A stretch of DNA of 64,000 bases from Mycobacterium sp. SMC-4 (GCF_025263265.1 NZ_CP079869.1:2666001-2730000), one strand, 5' to 3'; shown: positions 38,461-57,364, numbered from the stretch's first letter. Translations and numbers: made by a program. Notes: a model not told the origin generated them from the sequence alone.

Positions 38461-38816
38461 GGGCGCTGTTCTGATCCTCAGCTGATCATCAAGAGTTAGC
38501 TGACATCGTCGGTTCTGCGTAGCCTGGGCTCCCGTCTGCCGGCCGACGCACCGTCCGCCTCGGAGATCCATAGCTGATCATGGCAGCATCTCACCGCGCC
38601 ATGACGACGTGGCGAACCCTCGGAACTCATTGCTGTACTGCCTTTTTGGCTCACAGCAAAGCGGCGTCGCCGGCTGGCATCATCGGCTTGCCGGTTTGCT
38701 GTTGCCCACCCGTCAATATCGTGCGGGTGACTGTGGTCACCATCCGGTAGGCTGGGACTACGTTCGCTCTTGCAGATTCAGCGAATCGCCAGGGGAATCA
38801 CAGTGGCAGGGGGGCC
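38461..38816. other. 356-bp intergenic region before the PE-PPE gene
   Basis: It holds two identical 10-bp copies of AGCTGATCAT (38480-38489 and 38572-38581) 92 bp apart, each containing the palindrome TGATCA. The base composition is less GC-rich than the flanks. A 56-codon frame from 38580 shows no support. A -10-like TAGGCT lies near 38747. I see no RNA gene. Confidence 0.35.
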
Positions 38817-39893
38817 ATGAAGAGAATTTTCGTATTACTCAGCGCCGTGGCCATCGGGTTCGCACCCGGTGTGGCCCACGGCGCGACCGCGCTGATCGTC
38901 GGCGGGGCAGGGCCCTACGCCGAACTGAACGAACAACAGATCCGCTCCGCGCTCGGTGGGTATTTCGCGGACTACGACCTCGTCAAGGTGCCGTTCCCCG
39001 GCTGGTCGACCTTCGCCTACTCGATCGATGTCGGTTCCGACAACATGATGGCCGCCATCGAGCGGACAGCCGGACCGAAGACCATCGGCGGAGTATCCAA
39101 GGGCGGGCCGGTGATCGACGAGGTACTGCGTCGGTTGATGGCAGATCCAGACCGACCGCCGCGCGAGGAACTCAATGCCGTCATCTACGGCTATCCCAAC
39201 CGCACCGTGTTCGAGAGCAACGGGGTCGAGTATCGTCCGCTGCCAGAAACCCCATACGACATTCTTATCGTCAAAGCCGAGTACGACGGCCTGGCCGACT
39301 GGCCGGACGATCCGAGGAATTTCCTGGCCGTGGTCAACGCGTTGATGGGTGCTACCCAGCTGCATGTGAACGCCGCGTTCTACGACATCAACACCGTGCC
39401 TCGGGAGGCGCCCTATTACATCGAGACCACCAATAGTCTGGGCGGAACCACAACGAGCATCCTGATTCCCACGCCGATCCTGCCGTTGTTGCGTCCGCTG
39501 GCGCCTTTCGGCACGAATCCCTTCGTGCGGTACCTGGACGCGAGCCTGCGACCGATCATCGATGCCGCCTACGACCGTCCCGCGGCGCCGACACAGTCCG
39601 CGAGGACACCTGTTGCGCAGCGGTCGAAGGTCGAAACCGACACGTCCGCAGAGGAGTTGGTGCCGGTCGAGTCACCCGCCGTGCGCGAGACCAAAGTCAC
39701 CGCGGACCTCGCGGACCTCACGGACCGAGCAGACCTCGTCGCCGATCCGCCGTTGCCGGCGAAGGAGCGCACACGGCCGTCGCGCGCGACCGACGCCGGT
39801 GAGACGTCGGTGCGCCGGGCCGGCAGCCGCGCGGGGGTCCGATCCTCCACGGGATCAGGCGAGTCCCGGACGTCGACCGGACGAAACCCGTAG
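38817..39893 (+). CDS. Stand-alone PE-PPE-domain serine esterase
   Basis: 358 aa. A signal peptide (residues 1-22) is followed by a PE-PPE (PF08237-type) alpha/beta hydrolase domain with GGVSKGG (Ser94), Asp157 in KAEYDGLADWPDD and His183 in TQLHVNAAF, a likely Ser-Asp-His triad. Related mycobacterial proteins are esterases acting on short to medium acyl chains. There is no PE or PPE N-terminal domain. Residues ~250-358 form a charged, Arg/Ser/Thr-rich disordered tail. It occupies the area where M. tuberculosis has PE17. Confidence 0.85.
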   Translation: MKRIFVLLSAVAIGFAPGVAHGATALIVGGAGPYAELNEQQIRSALGGYFADYDLVKVPFPGWSTFAYSIDVGSDNMMAAIERTAGPKTIGGVSKGGPVIDEVLRRLMADPDRPPREELNAVIYGYPNRTVFESNGVEYRPLPETPYDILIVKAEYDGLADWPDDPRNFLAVVNALMGATQLHVNAAFYDINTVPREAPYYIETTNSLGGTTTSILIPTPILPLLRPLAPFGTNPFVRYLDASLRPIIDAAYDRPAAPTQSARTPVAQRSKVETDTSAEELVPVESPAVRETKVTADLADLTDRADLVADPPLPAKERTRPSRATDAGETSVRRAGSRAGVRSSTGSGESRTSTGRNP

Positions 39894-39926
39894 CTGAGCC
39901 ACAAATATCACGCAATACTCTGCAGT

Positions 39927-39999
39927 CACACCGGTCACAGCGGTACCTCGCGAAGTAAGGGCCCGCGAGTGCCCGCCTCGCAGCGACAACGCAGCGACA
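39927..39999 (+). repeat. Left arm of imperfect inverted repeat around a small gene
   Basis: It contains CACACCGGTCAC (39927-39938) and a 30-nt block beginning TGCCCG (39970-39999). The reverse complements of both recur in the same order at 40422-40433 and 40370-40399. The spacing between blocks differs (31 versus 22 nt). Confidence 0.55.
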
Positions 40000-40036
40000 C
40001 GGCCGTCGTGTCAGCCCGGCATGTCATCGTCCGACC

Positions 40037-40354
40037 ATGCGGAGAAAAACGTTGGTACGTGGCCTCGACCAGCGGTACCTCTTGACGACCTACATTCACG
40101 AGCGCGGAGTAGCGACTGTCGACGAGCTCATCGATTGCCCGGACTACCACGGGTTCGAAGTCGGGGACCGGGCTTGGAAGGTGGTATCGGATGCGCTGCG
40201 ATGGGAGTGTTTGCGCGAGCGGGTGATTCGTGTCGGCCGCGGTCGGTACCGACAGGGTTATCTGCTGCGCGCCACCGCCTACCGTATCGATCTGCGGGTA
40301 TGGGCGTTGCGCCAGCAGGCTCGGGGAGGGGACGGGGCGACCGGTGCGGCATGA
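40037..40354 (+). CDS. Small winged-helix-like protein, function unknown
   Basis: 105 aa, basic. The pattern RYLLTTYIHERGVATVDELI...AWKVVSDALRWECLRERVIRVGRGRYR resembles a short winged helix-turn-helix with a C-terminal basic helix, suggesting DNA binding. No other domain. The ATG at 40037 is used. It is bracketed by imperfect inverted repeats, and it is isolated between convergently and co-oriented genes. Family not recognised; the DNA-binding call is an inference. Confidence 0.65.
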   Translation: MRRKTLVRGLDQRYLLTTYIHERGVATVDELIDCPDYHGFEVGDRAWKVVSDALRWECLRERVIRVGRGRYRQGYLLRATAYRIDLRVWALRQQARGGDGATGAA

Positions 40355-40369
40355 CCGGCCGTGGCGTCT

Positions 40370-40433
40370 TGTCGCTGCGCTGTCGCTATGAGCCGGGCAT
40401 CTGCCGGTGGTTGGTCTGGTCGTGACCGGTGTG
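40370..40433 (-). repeat. Right arm of imperfect inverted repeat
   Basis: The block at 40370-40399 read on the minus strand matches the left arm in most positions (AGCGACA-rich core), and GTGACCGGTGTG (40422-40433) is the exact complement of the left outer 12-mer. It lies between the small gene and the acyl-CoA dehydrogenase stop. Confidence 0.55.
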
Positions 40434-40462
40434 GCCCAAGGACGTACCACCCCTCACCGGTC

Positions 40463-41713
40463 TCAGTCGCGTAACAACCCCTTGGCCACATGAGTGATCT
40501 GTACCTCGTTGCTCCCGGCGTAGATCATCAACGATTTCGCATCGCGGGCCAACTGCTCGACCCGGTACTCGGTCATGTAGCCGTTGCCTCCGAACAGTTG
40601 GACGGCTTCCATCGCGACGTCGGTAGCCGCCTGCGAGCAGTACCACTTGATGGCCGAGGCCTCGGCCAGCGACACGGGCTGGCCGGCCTCGGAGGCTTCG
40701 ATCACCCGGAAAAGCATGTTGCGCACGTTCATTCGTGCAACTTCCATGTTGGCCAGCTTCAACTGGATCAGCTGGAACTGTCCGATCTCCTTGCCCCACA
40801 GCGTGCGTGACTTCGCGTAATCCACACTCAGGCGCAAGCACTCCTCGATGACACCCAGAGCCATCGCAGCCACCCCGATGCGCTCGGCGGAGAAACTCGA
40901 CCGCGCGCTTTCACGGCCATCGCCGGCGCTGTTGTCCTCGGTCTCACCCAGCAGTCGATCCCTGCCGAGTCGGACGTCATTGAAAAACAGTTCACCGGTG
41001 CGGGAGGAGTGAATCCCCATCTTGTGGAATGGCTTGGACTGGACGAAACCCGGCATGCCCTTGTCGAGTACGAAGGTCAGGACCTTGCGGTCGCGTTTGT
41101 CGATCGACGGGTTCCCCTCTTCGAGCTTGGCGTAGACCACCACCACGTCGGCATCGGGACCATTGGTGATGAATGTCTTCTGCCCGTTGAGGATGTAGTC
41201 GCCCGAACCATTGGGGTCACGCGTCACATAGGATTTCATGCCACCGAAGGCATCCGATCCCGAGTCGGGTTCGGTGATGGCCCACGCGCCGACCTTGTCG
41301 TAGGTCACCAGGTCCGGCAGCCAGCGTTCCTGCTGCGCCAGGGTACCCCGGCTCATGATGGTCGGGACGGTCAAACCGAGGCTGACGCCCATACCGGTCA
41401 CCACGCCCATGCTGACCCGGCAGAGCTCACTGACCACCACGAAGCCCATCCCCGGCGAACCGCCCGCGCCGAACATGCCCCCGCCTGCGCCCTTGGCCAC
41501 CGTCACCTCTCCGCCGCGCAGCCGCTCGAGTCGCTTGTTCAGCGATTCGCGGGCCATGTCGGCGATGCCGAACGTGGCGAAGAGCTTCCGGATGATCGGG
41601 TAGGGCTCCATCTCGCCGCTTTCCAGCGCGTCGACATGAGGCCGAATCTCCTTGTCGACGAACTCGCGGACCGCGTCACGCACGGCAATATCAACGTCAG
41701 ACCATTCCAGCAT
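40463..41713 (-). CDS. Acyl-CoA dehydrogenase
   Basis: 416-aa FAD enzyme of the ACAD fold: WAITEPDSGSDAFGG (FAD/substrate loop), HKMGIHSSRTGELFF, the LFGGNGYMTEY segment near the end. The usual catalytic Glu in YEG is Ala here (IYAGSNEVQ). Glu277 in SAERIGVAAMALG sits where IVD/LCAD-type enzymes place their base. A Gly-rich loop (residues 67-90) is an insertion. It starts 4 bp after the MpaB-type gene and is co-transcribed with it. Substrate unknown; a fatty-acid or sterol side-chain role is possible. Confidence 0.9.
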   Translation of the reverse strand: MLEWSDVDIAVRDAVREFVDKEIRPHVDALESGEMEPYPIIRKLFATFGIADMARESLNKRLERLRGGEVTVAKGAGGGMFGAGGSPGMGFVVVSELCRVSMGVVTGMGVSLGLTVPTIMSRGTLAQQERWLPDLVTYDKVGAWAITEPDSGSDAFGGMKSYVTRDPNGSGDYILNGQKTFITNGPDADVVVVYAKLEEGNPSIDKRDRKVLTFVLDKGMPGFVQSKPFHKMGIHSSRTGELFFNDVRLGRDRLLGETEDNSAGDGRESARSSFSAERIGVAAMALGVIEECLRLSVDYAKSRTLWGKEIGQFQLIQLKLANMEVARMNVRNMLFRVIEASEAGQPVSLAEASAIKWYCSQAATDVAMEAVQLFGGNGYMTEYRVEQLARDAKSLMIYAGSNEVQITHVAKGLLRD

Positions 41714-41717
41714 GGCT

Positions 41718-42716
41718 TCAGGCTGCCTTATCTGCGTTCGGCGGGCGTACCCCGGCCAGCGAAAACGTGGTGTGGATGAGCGACCCGACACGGTTGAGCA
41801 GCGATTTGTGCGGCGGGAAGTAGTGCATGGGCATATTCCGGCGGTCCCGTGGCGGTGCCATGAAGGACGGCGCTTCCACCAGCGGAGCGTCGACTGCAGT
41901 CTTGCCTTCCGTGCGCCGGTAGGCGGCCACGGCACGGGGATGCAGCCGGATCTCGTCGGGGACGGCGAGGAACGCGATCTCGACTGCCTTGCCGAACAGC
42001 CGCAGCAGAATCTCGTCGCCCGGCGTCCATCGCAAACCCGCCTTTTCGCGAACGGCCGCATCGAACACTCCCGCAGCGATCCACCGCTGAGCGTCGACCA
42101 TGGGCTTGAACAACTGATCCCACAGCACGGTCGGCATCAGCACGAACCGGGGCTTGGGAATGCGGATCGAGAAAATGTCCAACGTGGCCTGGTTGATCTC
42201 CAGCTCCTCGCGGCACTTGCGGTCCCAGTACTCGCAGAAGCCCTCCCACGATTCAGGCACCGGACGCATACTCATCCCGTACATCCGGTACCACTGCACA
42301 TGTTCGTCGAACAGCTGGCGCTTTTCGGCCTCGGTCAGCCCGCCGCAGAAGTACTCGGCGGTCTTGATGATCAGCATGAAGAACGTCGCGTGGGCCCAGT
42401 AGAACGTCTCGGGGTTAAGCGCGTGGTAACGGCGTCCGTGGGCGTCGGTGCCCTTGATGGTCTTGTGGTAGCCGCGGATCTGTGCGCCGGTCTGTGCGGC
42501 ACGCTCGCCGTCGTAGACCACCCCCATGATCGGGTACACCGAACGGGCCACCCGTTGCAGCGGCTCACGCAACAGGATCGAGTGATCCTCGACACCGGCA
42601 CCCAACTCCGGGTACATGTTCTGGATCGCCCCGATCCACACTCCGAGCATGCCGGTGCGGACATCGCCGAAGTACTTCCACGTCAGCGAATCCGGGCCGA
42701 GGGGATTGTCTCGCAC
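41718..42716 (-). CDS. MpaB-type oxygenase (DUF2236)
   Basis: 332 aa. RGYHKTIKGTDAHGRRYHALNPETFYWAHATF is split over a conserved heme-ligand region of the latex-clearing/MpaB-type DUF2236 family, with a further YRMYGMSMRPVPESW block. Members are heme-dependent oxygenases; some mycobacterial ones act on lipids. GTG start. It lies in an operon with the acyl-CoA dehydrogenase, and an operator-like palindrome lies just upstream. Confidence 0.82.
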   Translation of the reverse strand: MRDNPLGPDSLTWKYFGDVRTGMLGVWIGAIQNMYPELGAGVEDHSILLREPLQRVARSVYPIMGVVYDGERAAQTGAQIRGYHKTIKGTDAHGRRYHALNPETFYWAHATFFMLIIKTAEYFCGGLTEAEKRQLFDEHVQWYRMYGMSMRPVPESWEGFCEYWDRKCREELEINQATLDIFSIRIPKPRFVLMPTVLWDQLFKPMVDAQRWIAAGVFDAAVREKAGLRWTPGDEILLRLFGKAVEIAFLAVPDEIRLHPRAVAAYRRTEGKTAVDAPLVEAPSFMAPPRDRRNMPMHYFPPHKSLLNRVGSLIHTTFSLAGVRPPNADKAA

Positions 42717-42733
42717 CCCCCCAACGTACTGTT

Positions 42734-42749
42734 GACAACATTGGTTGTC
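42734..42749. promoter_or_regulatory. TetR-type operator-like palindrome
   Basis: GACAAC at 42734-42739, ATTG, GTTGTC at 42744-42749: a perfect 6-bp inverted repeat with a 4-bp centre, flanked by T/T. It sits 18 bp upstream of the MpaB-type gene start, in the divergent region shared with the cyclase. No TetR gene is adjacent, so the repressor would act from elsewhere. Confidence 0.6.
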
Positions 42750-42859
42750 TACGAGTCGGATCGTGTGTCGCGCAGGCGTTACGGACCCTCCATCCGGCCG
42801 GCATTTGGCCGTGACCTGCTGCTTTATCGGGTGTGTTGCGCTGGATTAGGCTGAGCGTC

Positions 42860-44783
<1,924 letters not shown>

Positions 44784-44784
<1 letters not shown>

Positions 44785-47282
44785 TGCGCCTCCCGTACAG
44801 CTGGCTGCGCGACGTGGTGTCGGTGGGCGCCCCCGGTTGGGACGTCACGCCCGAGGAGCTTGAGCAGACGTTCATCCGGATCGGACACGAAGTCGAGGAA
44901 ATCATCCGACTCGGACCCGTCACCGGACCACTGGTGGTGGGCAGGGTCGTCGAGATTGACGAATTGACCGGCTTCAAGAAGCCCGTCCGCGCGGTCAAGG
45001 TCGACGTCGGTGAAAGTCATCCGCGCGACATCGTCTGCGGTGCAACTAATTTCGCGGTCGACGACCTGGTCGTGGTCGCCCTTCCCGGCGCCGTGCTGCC
45101 CGGCGACTTCGCCATCGCCACCCGCACCACCTATGGGCGCACCTCCGACGGGATGATCTGCTCGGCTTCGGAGCTCAACCTCGGCTCCGATCACACCGGG
45201 ATTCTGGTGCTGCCGGCGGGTACCGCCGAACCCGGCGCGCCCGCGGCCGACGTGCTCGGGCTCGACGATGTGGTCTTCGACCTCGCGATCACCCCGGACC
45301 GGGGCTATTGCCTGTCGGTGCGTGGGATGGCCCGTGAGGTCGCCAACGCCTACGGCGTCGACTACGTCGACCCCGCCTTCGACCCGGCGCGAGTCACGCC
45401 GCTGCCGGCCGAGGGGGAAGCGCTGCCGGTGACCATCGACGCCGGCACCGGCGTGCTGCGCTTCGGTCTGCGACCGGTCACCGGGATCGATCCAAGCGCG
45501 GTGTCGCCGTGGTGGGTTCAGCGTCGGCTTCTGCTCAGTGGCATCCGGGCCATCTCGCCGGCGGTCGACGTGACGAACTACGTGATGCTCGAACTGGGTC
45601 ATCCGATGCACGCCCATGATCGATCGCTGATATCGGGCGGGTTCCGGGTCCGGTTCGCCGAAATGGGGGAGAAGGTCGTCACACTCGATGACGTCGAACG
45701 CACACTGGATGCCGCCGACGTGCTGATCGTCGACGACGTCGCCACCGCGGCAATCGGCGGCGTCATGGGGGCGGGGACCACCGAGGTGCGTGACAGCACC
45801 ACCGACGTCCTGCTCGAGGCCGCGGTGTGGGACCCCGCCGCCGTGTCCCGCACCCAGCGACGCCTACGGCTCTACAGTGAGGCAGGACGGCGCTACGAGC
45901 GCACCGTCGATCCGGCGGTGTCGGTGGCCGCACTGGACCGCTGCGCAGCGCTGCTGGCTGAGATCGCCGGTGGCACAGTCGAACCGACACTGACCGACTG
46001 GCGGGGCGAGCCGCCGCGCAGCAACTGGTCGCCCCCGGCGGTCACCATCGCAGCCGACCTGCCCGACCGGACCGCCGGGGTTGTTTATCCCGCCGGCACC
46101 ACCGAGCAGCGGCTGCGCCAGATCGGCTCCGAGGTGACCGTTGACGGCGATCAGGTCTCCGTCGTGCCGCCCAGCTGGCGCCCTGATCTGCGCCAACCCG
46201 CGGATCTGGTCGAAGAGGTGATGCGCCTGGAGGGCCTCGACGTAATCCCGTCGGTGTTGCCGGCCGCTCCTGCCGGACGGGGCTTGACAGCCGTCCAGAA
46301 GCGCCGCCGGGCGATCGGTAAGTCGTTGGCGCTCAGCGGGTTCGTCGAGGTGCTGCCCACGCCGTTCCTGCCTGCCGGGGTCTTCGAGCAGTGGGGGTTG
46401 CCGGCTGACGATGTCCGCCGCAACACCACCCACGTCCTCAACCCGCTCGAGGCCGACCGCCCCCAACTGGCCACCACGTTGTTGCCGGGCCTGTTCGAGG
46501 CACTGTCGCGCAACGTCTCCCGCGGATCGGTCGACGTGGCTTTGTTCGCCATCGCCCAGGTGGTCGAGCCCACCAGCGAGACTCGTGCGGTCGAGCGCAT
46601 CCCCAACGACCGGCGGCCCACCGAGGATGAAATCGCGATGCTCGACGCGTCGCTGCCGCACCAGCCTCAGCACGTCGCGGCGGTGCTGGCCGGCTTGCGC
46701 GAGCTTGCCGGACCGTGGGGTCCGGGTCGTCGCGTCGAGCCCGCCGATGCCTTCGAGGCTGTCCGGGTCGTCGGCCGCGCTGCCGGCGTGGACTTCGTAT
46801 TCCGAGCTGCCGAGTATCTGCCGTGGCATCCGGGGCGCTGCGCGGAGTTGCTGATCGGCGAGCAGGTGGTCGGCCATGCGGGGCAGTTGCACCCGGCGGT
46901 GGTCGAACGGTCGGGCCTGCCAAAGGGTACTTGCGCGATCGAGATCGACCTCGACGCCGTGCCGATCACCGAGCGGTTACCGGCGCCGGGCGTGTCGCCG
47001 TTCCCTGCGGTGTTCCAGGATGTCGCCCTGATCGTCGAGGGCAGCGTGGCGGCGCAAAGCGTGATCGACACGGTCCGCGACGGGGCCGGCCCGTTGTTGG
47101 AGGACGTGCGACTGTTCGACGTCTACACCGGCCCGCAGATCGGTGAACACCGCAAGTCACTGGCATTGGCGCTGCGGTTCCGGGCCCCCGACCGGACCCT
47201 GACCGAAGACGAGGCCAGCGCCATGCGCGACGCTGCGGTCGAGGCGGCGGCCCGCCGGCACGGAGCCGTCCAGCGCAAGTAA
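44784..47282 (+). CDS. pheT: Phenylalanyl-tRNA synthetase beta subunit
   Basis: 832 aa, usual length. It starts [10 protein letters not shown]; the EMAP/OB-fold tRNA-binding domain (about 45-155) includes CGATNF, and the B3/B4 editing domain follows, then B5 (VEEVMRLEG) and the C-terminal ferredoxin-like anticodon domain ([12 protein letters not shown]). The ATG overlaps the pheS stop by 1 bp, a standard arrangement. No truncation. Confidence 0.98.
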
Positions 47283-47287
47283 TGGGT

Positions 47288-49547
<2,260 letters not shown>

Positions 49548-49551
<4 letters not shown>

Positions 49552-50416
49552 CCTTGCAGACCCCGGATAAAGCCAACGTGCTGGCCGAAGCGCTGCCCTG
49601 GCTCAAGGCGCTGCACGGCAGGATCGTCGTGATCAAGTACGGCGGCAACGCGATGACCGACGCCATGCTCAAGTCCGCGTTCGCCGACGACATGGTGTTC
49701 CTGCGAAACTGCGGCATTCAGCCCGTCGTGGTCCATGGCGGCGGCCCGCAGATCAGCGCGATGCTCAAGAAGCTGGGCATCGCCGGCGATTTCAAGGGGG
49801 GATTTCGCGTCACCACGCCCGAAGTTCTCGATGTGGCCCGCATGGTGCTCTTCGGTCAGGTCGGCCGGGAACTGGTTAACCTGATCAACGCTCACGGCCC
49901 GTACGCGGTCGGGATCACCGGTGAGGACGCGCAACTATTCACCGCGCAGCGGCGTTCGGTGCTCGTCGAAGGTGTACCCACCGACATCGGGCTGGTCGGC
50001 GACGTCGCGCAGGTCAACACCGACGCAGTGGTCGACCTCATCCGGGCAGGACGCATCCCGGTGGTCTCGACGATCGCGCCCGACGTCGACGGCGTGGTAC
50101 ACAACATCAACGCCGACACCGCCGCGGCCGCGCTGGCCGAGGCGCTGGGCGCCGAGAAGCTGTTGATGCTCACCGATGTCGAGGGCCTCTACACCAACTG
50201 GCCGGATCGCAGCACGCTGGTCAGTGAGATCGACGCAGCGGCTTTGACACAGCTGCTGCCGACGCTGGAAGCCGGTATGGTGCCCAAGATCGAAGCATGT
50301 CTGCGGGCCATCAACGGCGGTGTGCCGAGCGCCCACGTCATCGACGGCCGGGTTGCGCACTGCGTGCTGGTCGAACTGCTCACCGACGAAGGTACCGGCA
50401 CCAAGGTGGTGGGGAA

Positions 50417-50420
<4 letters not shown>
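49548..50420 (+). CDS. argB: N-acetylglutamate kinase
   Basis: 290 aa, amino-acid kinase fold. [11 protein letters not shown] (phosphate-binding) at the N-terminus, [11 protein letters not shown] for substrate, and TDVEGLY near the end. It catalyses the committed, arginine-feedback-regulated step. ATG overlaps the argJ stop (ATGA). Confidence 0.97.
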
Positions 50421-53018
<2,598 letters not shown>

Positions 53019-53040
53019 CACGTAGTAGAAGGAGTTCCCT

Positions 53041-55655
<2,615 letters not shown>

Positions 55656-55665
55656 CATCGTCTGC

Positions 55666-56292
55666 GTGATGGCCGCCCAGCCGGAGCAGCAACTGCCCGC
55701 CGCCAGTCCGGGCAGTCACCTACGACGCTGGCTGGCTGAGCGCGGTCCGCGCCGGTCGTGGACAACGGTGCTGGCGGTGATCCTCGCTGTGGCAGCGTTG
55801 TTCGGTGGCCTCGACCGAGTCGAGACCGGGGCTACGTCTTTCGCGGTGGGGCAGCCGTTCGACGACGGCCAATACACCGTCACCGTGCACCGCGCCCGTC
55901 TGGTCACCGAACTGAGCAGCTCAGGTTTCTCGCTCGCACCGGAGAAACCGGGCCGACGCTATCTCGGTGTGGTTCTCACACTGCGAAACGACGGTACTGC
56001 TCCCGGACGCCTCGACCGGGCGCTGGACCTGTCGGGGGTCGACAACGCCGAGTTTGTCGGGGTCGCGCGCATGACCGACGGATCGCGCGCCATCACGCTG
56101 GGGCCGGGGCTGGAAGAGGAGCTCGCCTACGTCTGGGAACTGCCAGAGGGTGAACTGGTACCCGGAGACGCGGTCACCGTGCGGGTCTGGAGGAAATCTC
56201 TGCGCGAGGGCATGGTCATCTACGGCGAGCACTACATCGACAGCGACACCGAATACGGGTACGTCGTGCTCGAGGTCGCGGGCCCCCGATGA
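55666..56292 (+). CDS. Membrane-anchored protein, DUF4352-like domain (1 of 3)
   Basis: 208 aa. Cytoplasmic basic N-terminus (about 30 residues), one transmembrane helix (TTVLAVILAVAALFGGL), then an extracellular beta-rich domain with RYLGVVLTLRNDG, a pattern typical of DUF4352/Ig-like domains. Starts at GTG 55666 (or ATG 55669). The ATGA overlap with the next gene indicates co-translation. No enzymatic motif; function unknown. Confidence 0.7.
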   Translation: MMAAQPEQQLPAASPGSHLRRWLAERGPRRSWTTVLAVILAVAALFGGLDRVETGATSFAVGQPFDDGQYTVTVHRARLVTELSSSGFSLAPEKPGRRYLGVVLTLRNDGTAPGRLDRALDLSGVDNAEFVGVARMTDGSRAITLGPGLEEELAYVWELPEGELVPGDAVTVRVWRKSLREGMVIYGEHYIDSDTEYGYVVLEVAGPR

Positions 56293-56858
56293 CGACACAA
56301 CCACGCTGTCGCGCCGTGTGGCGGACGACGGCCACTGGGGCGGTCATCATCGCCGCCGCGGCGCTCTGGCACAACCTGCCCGCCCCGTCGGATGTGTACC
56401 GGCCCTTCGACGTCGGCGCCACGCTCGGCGAGCAGGTCAGTGGCAGGGTGTTCGATCTCACGGTGACCGGGGTCCGAGTCGGTCGGCAGGCACAGTCACC
56501 GCGTCGCCCGCCGATCCCGGCACTGGGCGAGTGGGTGCTCGTCGACGCCGAACTGCGCGCCACCTCCGAGTTCGTGCTGCCCCGAGCCGAACTACTGGTC
56601 GGCCCCAACACCTATGCGCCGTCGGACCGCTTTCAATTCGTCCAGCTCGGTGCTGAACTCGCCCCGCTGATCACCCAGCACGGGTCGTGGGCGTTCGACG
56701 TCGCGCCCGACCAGCTCACCTCGTCATCCCTGCTGACATTGCGCGTGTGGAGTGGCGACAGCCGGTTCGACTCACGAAGCGTCGTGAAGATCCCGCTGCG
56801 CGATGCGGTGCGGGAGACTGCGCCGCTCACGGTGCAGCCGGCACGGGAGAGCGCATGA
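56289..56858 (+). CDS. Membrane-anchored protein of unknown function (2 of 3)
   Basis: 189 aa. One N-terminal transmembrane helix (TGAVIIAAAALW), then an outside domain with LGEWVLVDAELRATSEF, the same type of beta-sandwich element as the upstream protein. ATGA overlaps at both ends. Likely a component of the same envelope complex; this is inferred from the operon. Confidence 0.68.
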   Translation: MTTQPRCRAVWRTTATGAVIIAAAALWHNLPAPSDVYRPFDVGATLGEQVSGRVFDLTVTGVRVGRQAQSPRRPPIPALGEWVLVDAELRATSEFVLPRAELLVGPNTYAPSDRFQFVQLGAELAPLITQHGSWAFDVAPDQLTSSSLLTLRVWSGDSRFDSRSVVKIPLRDAVRETAPLTVQPARESA

Positions 56859-57364
56859 TGCGGCCGCTGAGGTTGTGGCAACGTAACCTGATCGGGACAG
56901 TCGTGATAATCGTCGCGCTGGCCGTGGTGATCACCACCGACCTCGTTCCGAAGTGGTCGCACTACCGATCCACGATGGCGCCCGCGGCAGTGGTTCCGGC
57001 TCGGCAGAGCCTCACCGTCGAAGGACAGAGCTGGTCGATCGCCGAGGTCAGACACCTTGGGCAGCGCGTCAAGCCGCTCGGCACCACGCTACCGGCGGGC
57101 ACCGTGGTCACGGCGGTGACGGTGCGTCGCGACGGACCCGTCACCGCCGACCCGGCCTGCGTCGGGGTCCTCACCGACGGTCACCATCGCTGGCGTGGCC
57201 AACCGCTGTCCCGGTACAACATCAAGCCCGCCGGCGACGCCCCGCTCTCGTGCGCCCAACCCGGGCCGCTGCAGTGGGCCTTCCTGATTCCCGAGGACGT
57301 GGTGCCGACCGCTGTCGATGTCACGACGCTGGACGGCTCGATAGCGATCCGGTTGCAGCTGTAG
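56855..57364 (+). CDS. Membrane-anchored protein of unknown function (3 of 3)
   Basis: 169 aa. A transmembrane helix (IGTVVIIVALAVVITT) is followed by an extracytoplasmic domain with AVTVRRDGPV and two cysteines (ACVGVL and LSCAQPG) that could pair. The last 44 bp overlap the convergent membrane-protein gene. Domain resemblance to proteins 1 and 2 suggests a shared fold. Confidence 0.68.
   Translation: MMRPLRLWQRNLIGTVVIIVALAVVITTDLVPKWSHYRSTMAPAAVVPARQSLTVEGQSWSIAEVRHLGQRVKPLGTTLPAGTVVTAVTVRRDGPVTADPACVGVLTDGHHRWRGQPLSRYNIKPAGDAPLSCAQPGPLQWAFLIPEDVVPTAVDVTTLDGSIAIRLQL

Noticed and set aside
38580..38750. 56-codon plus-strand frame starting ATGGCAGCATCT in the gap before the PE-PPE gene
   Set aside because: No ribosome-binding site, poor third-position GC, an odd Cys-rich composition and no recognisable similarity. 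Most likely a chance frame.
38609..39436. 275-codon plus frame overlapping the PE-PPE gene start
   Set aside because: Its first part is in non-coding sequence and the rest is a frame-shifted reading of the PE-PPE gene, Arg-rich and without domains.
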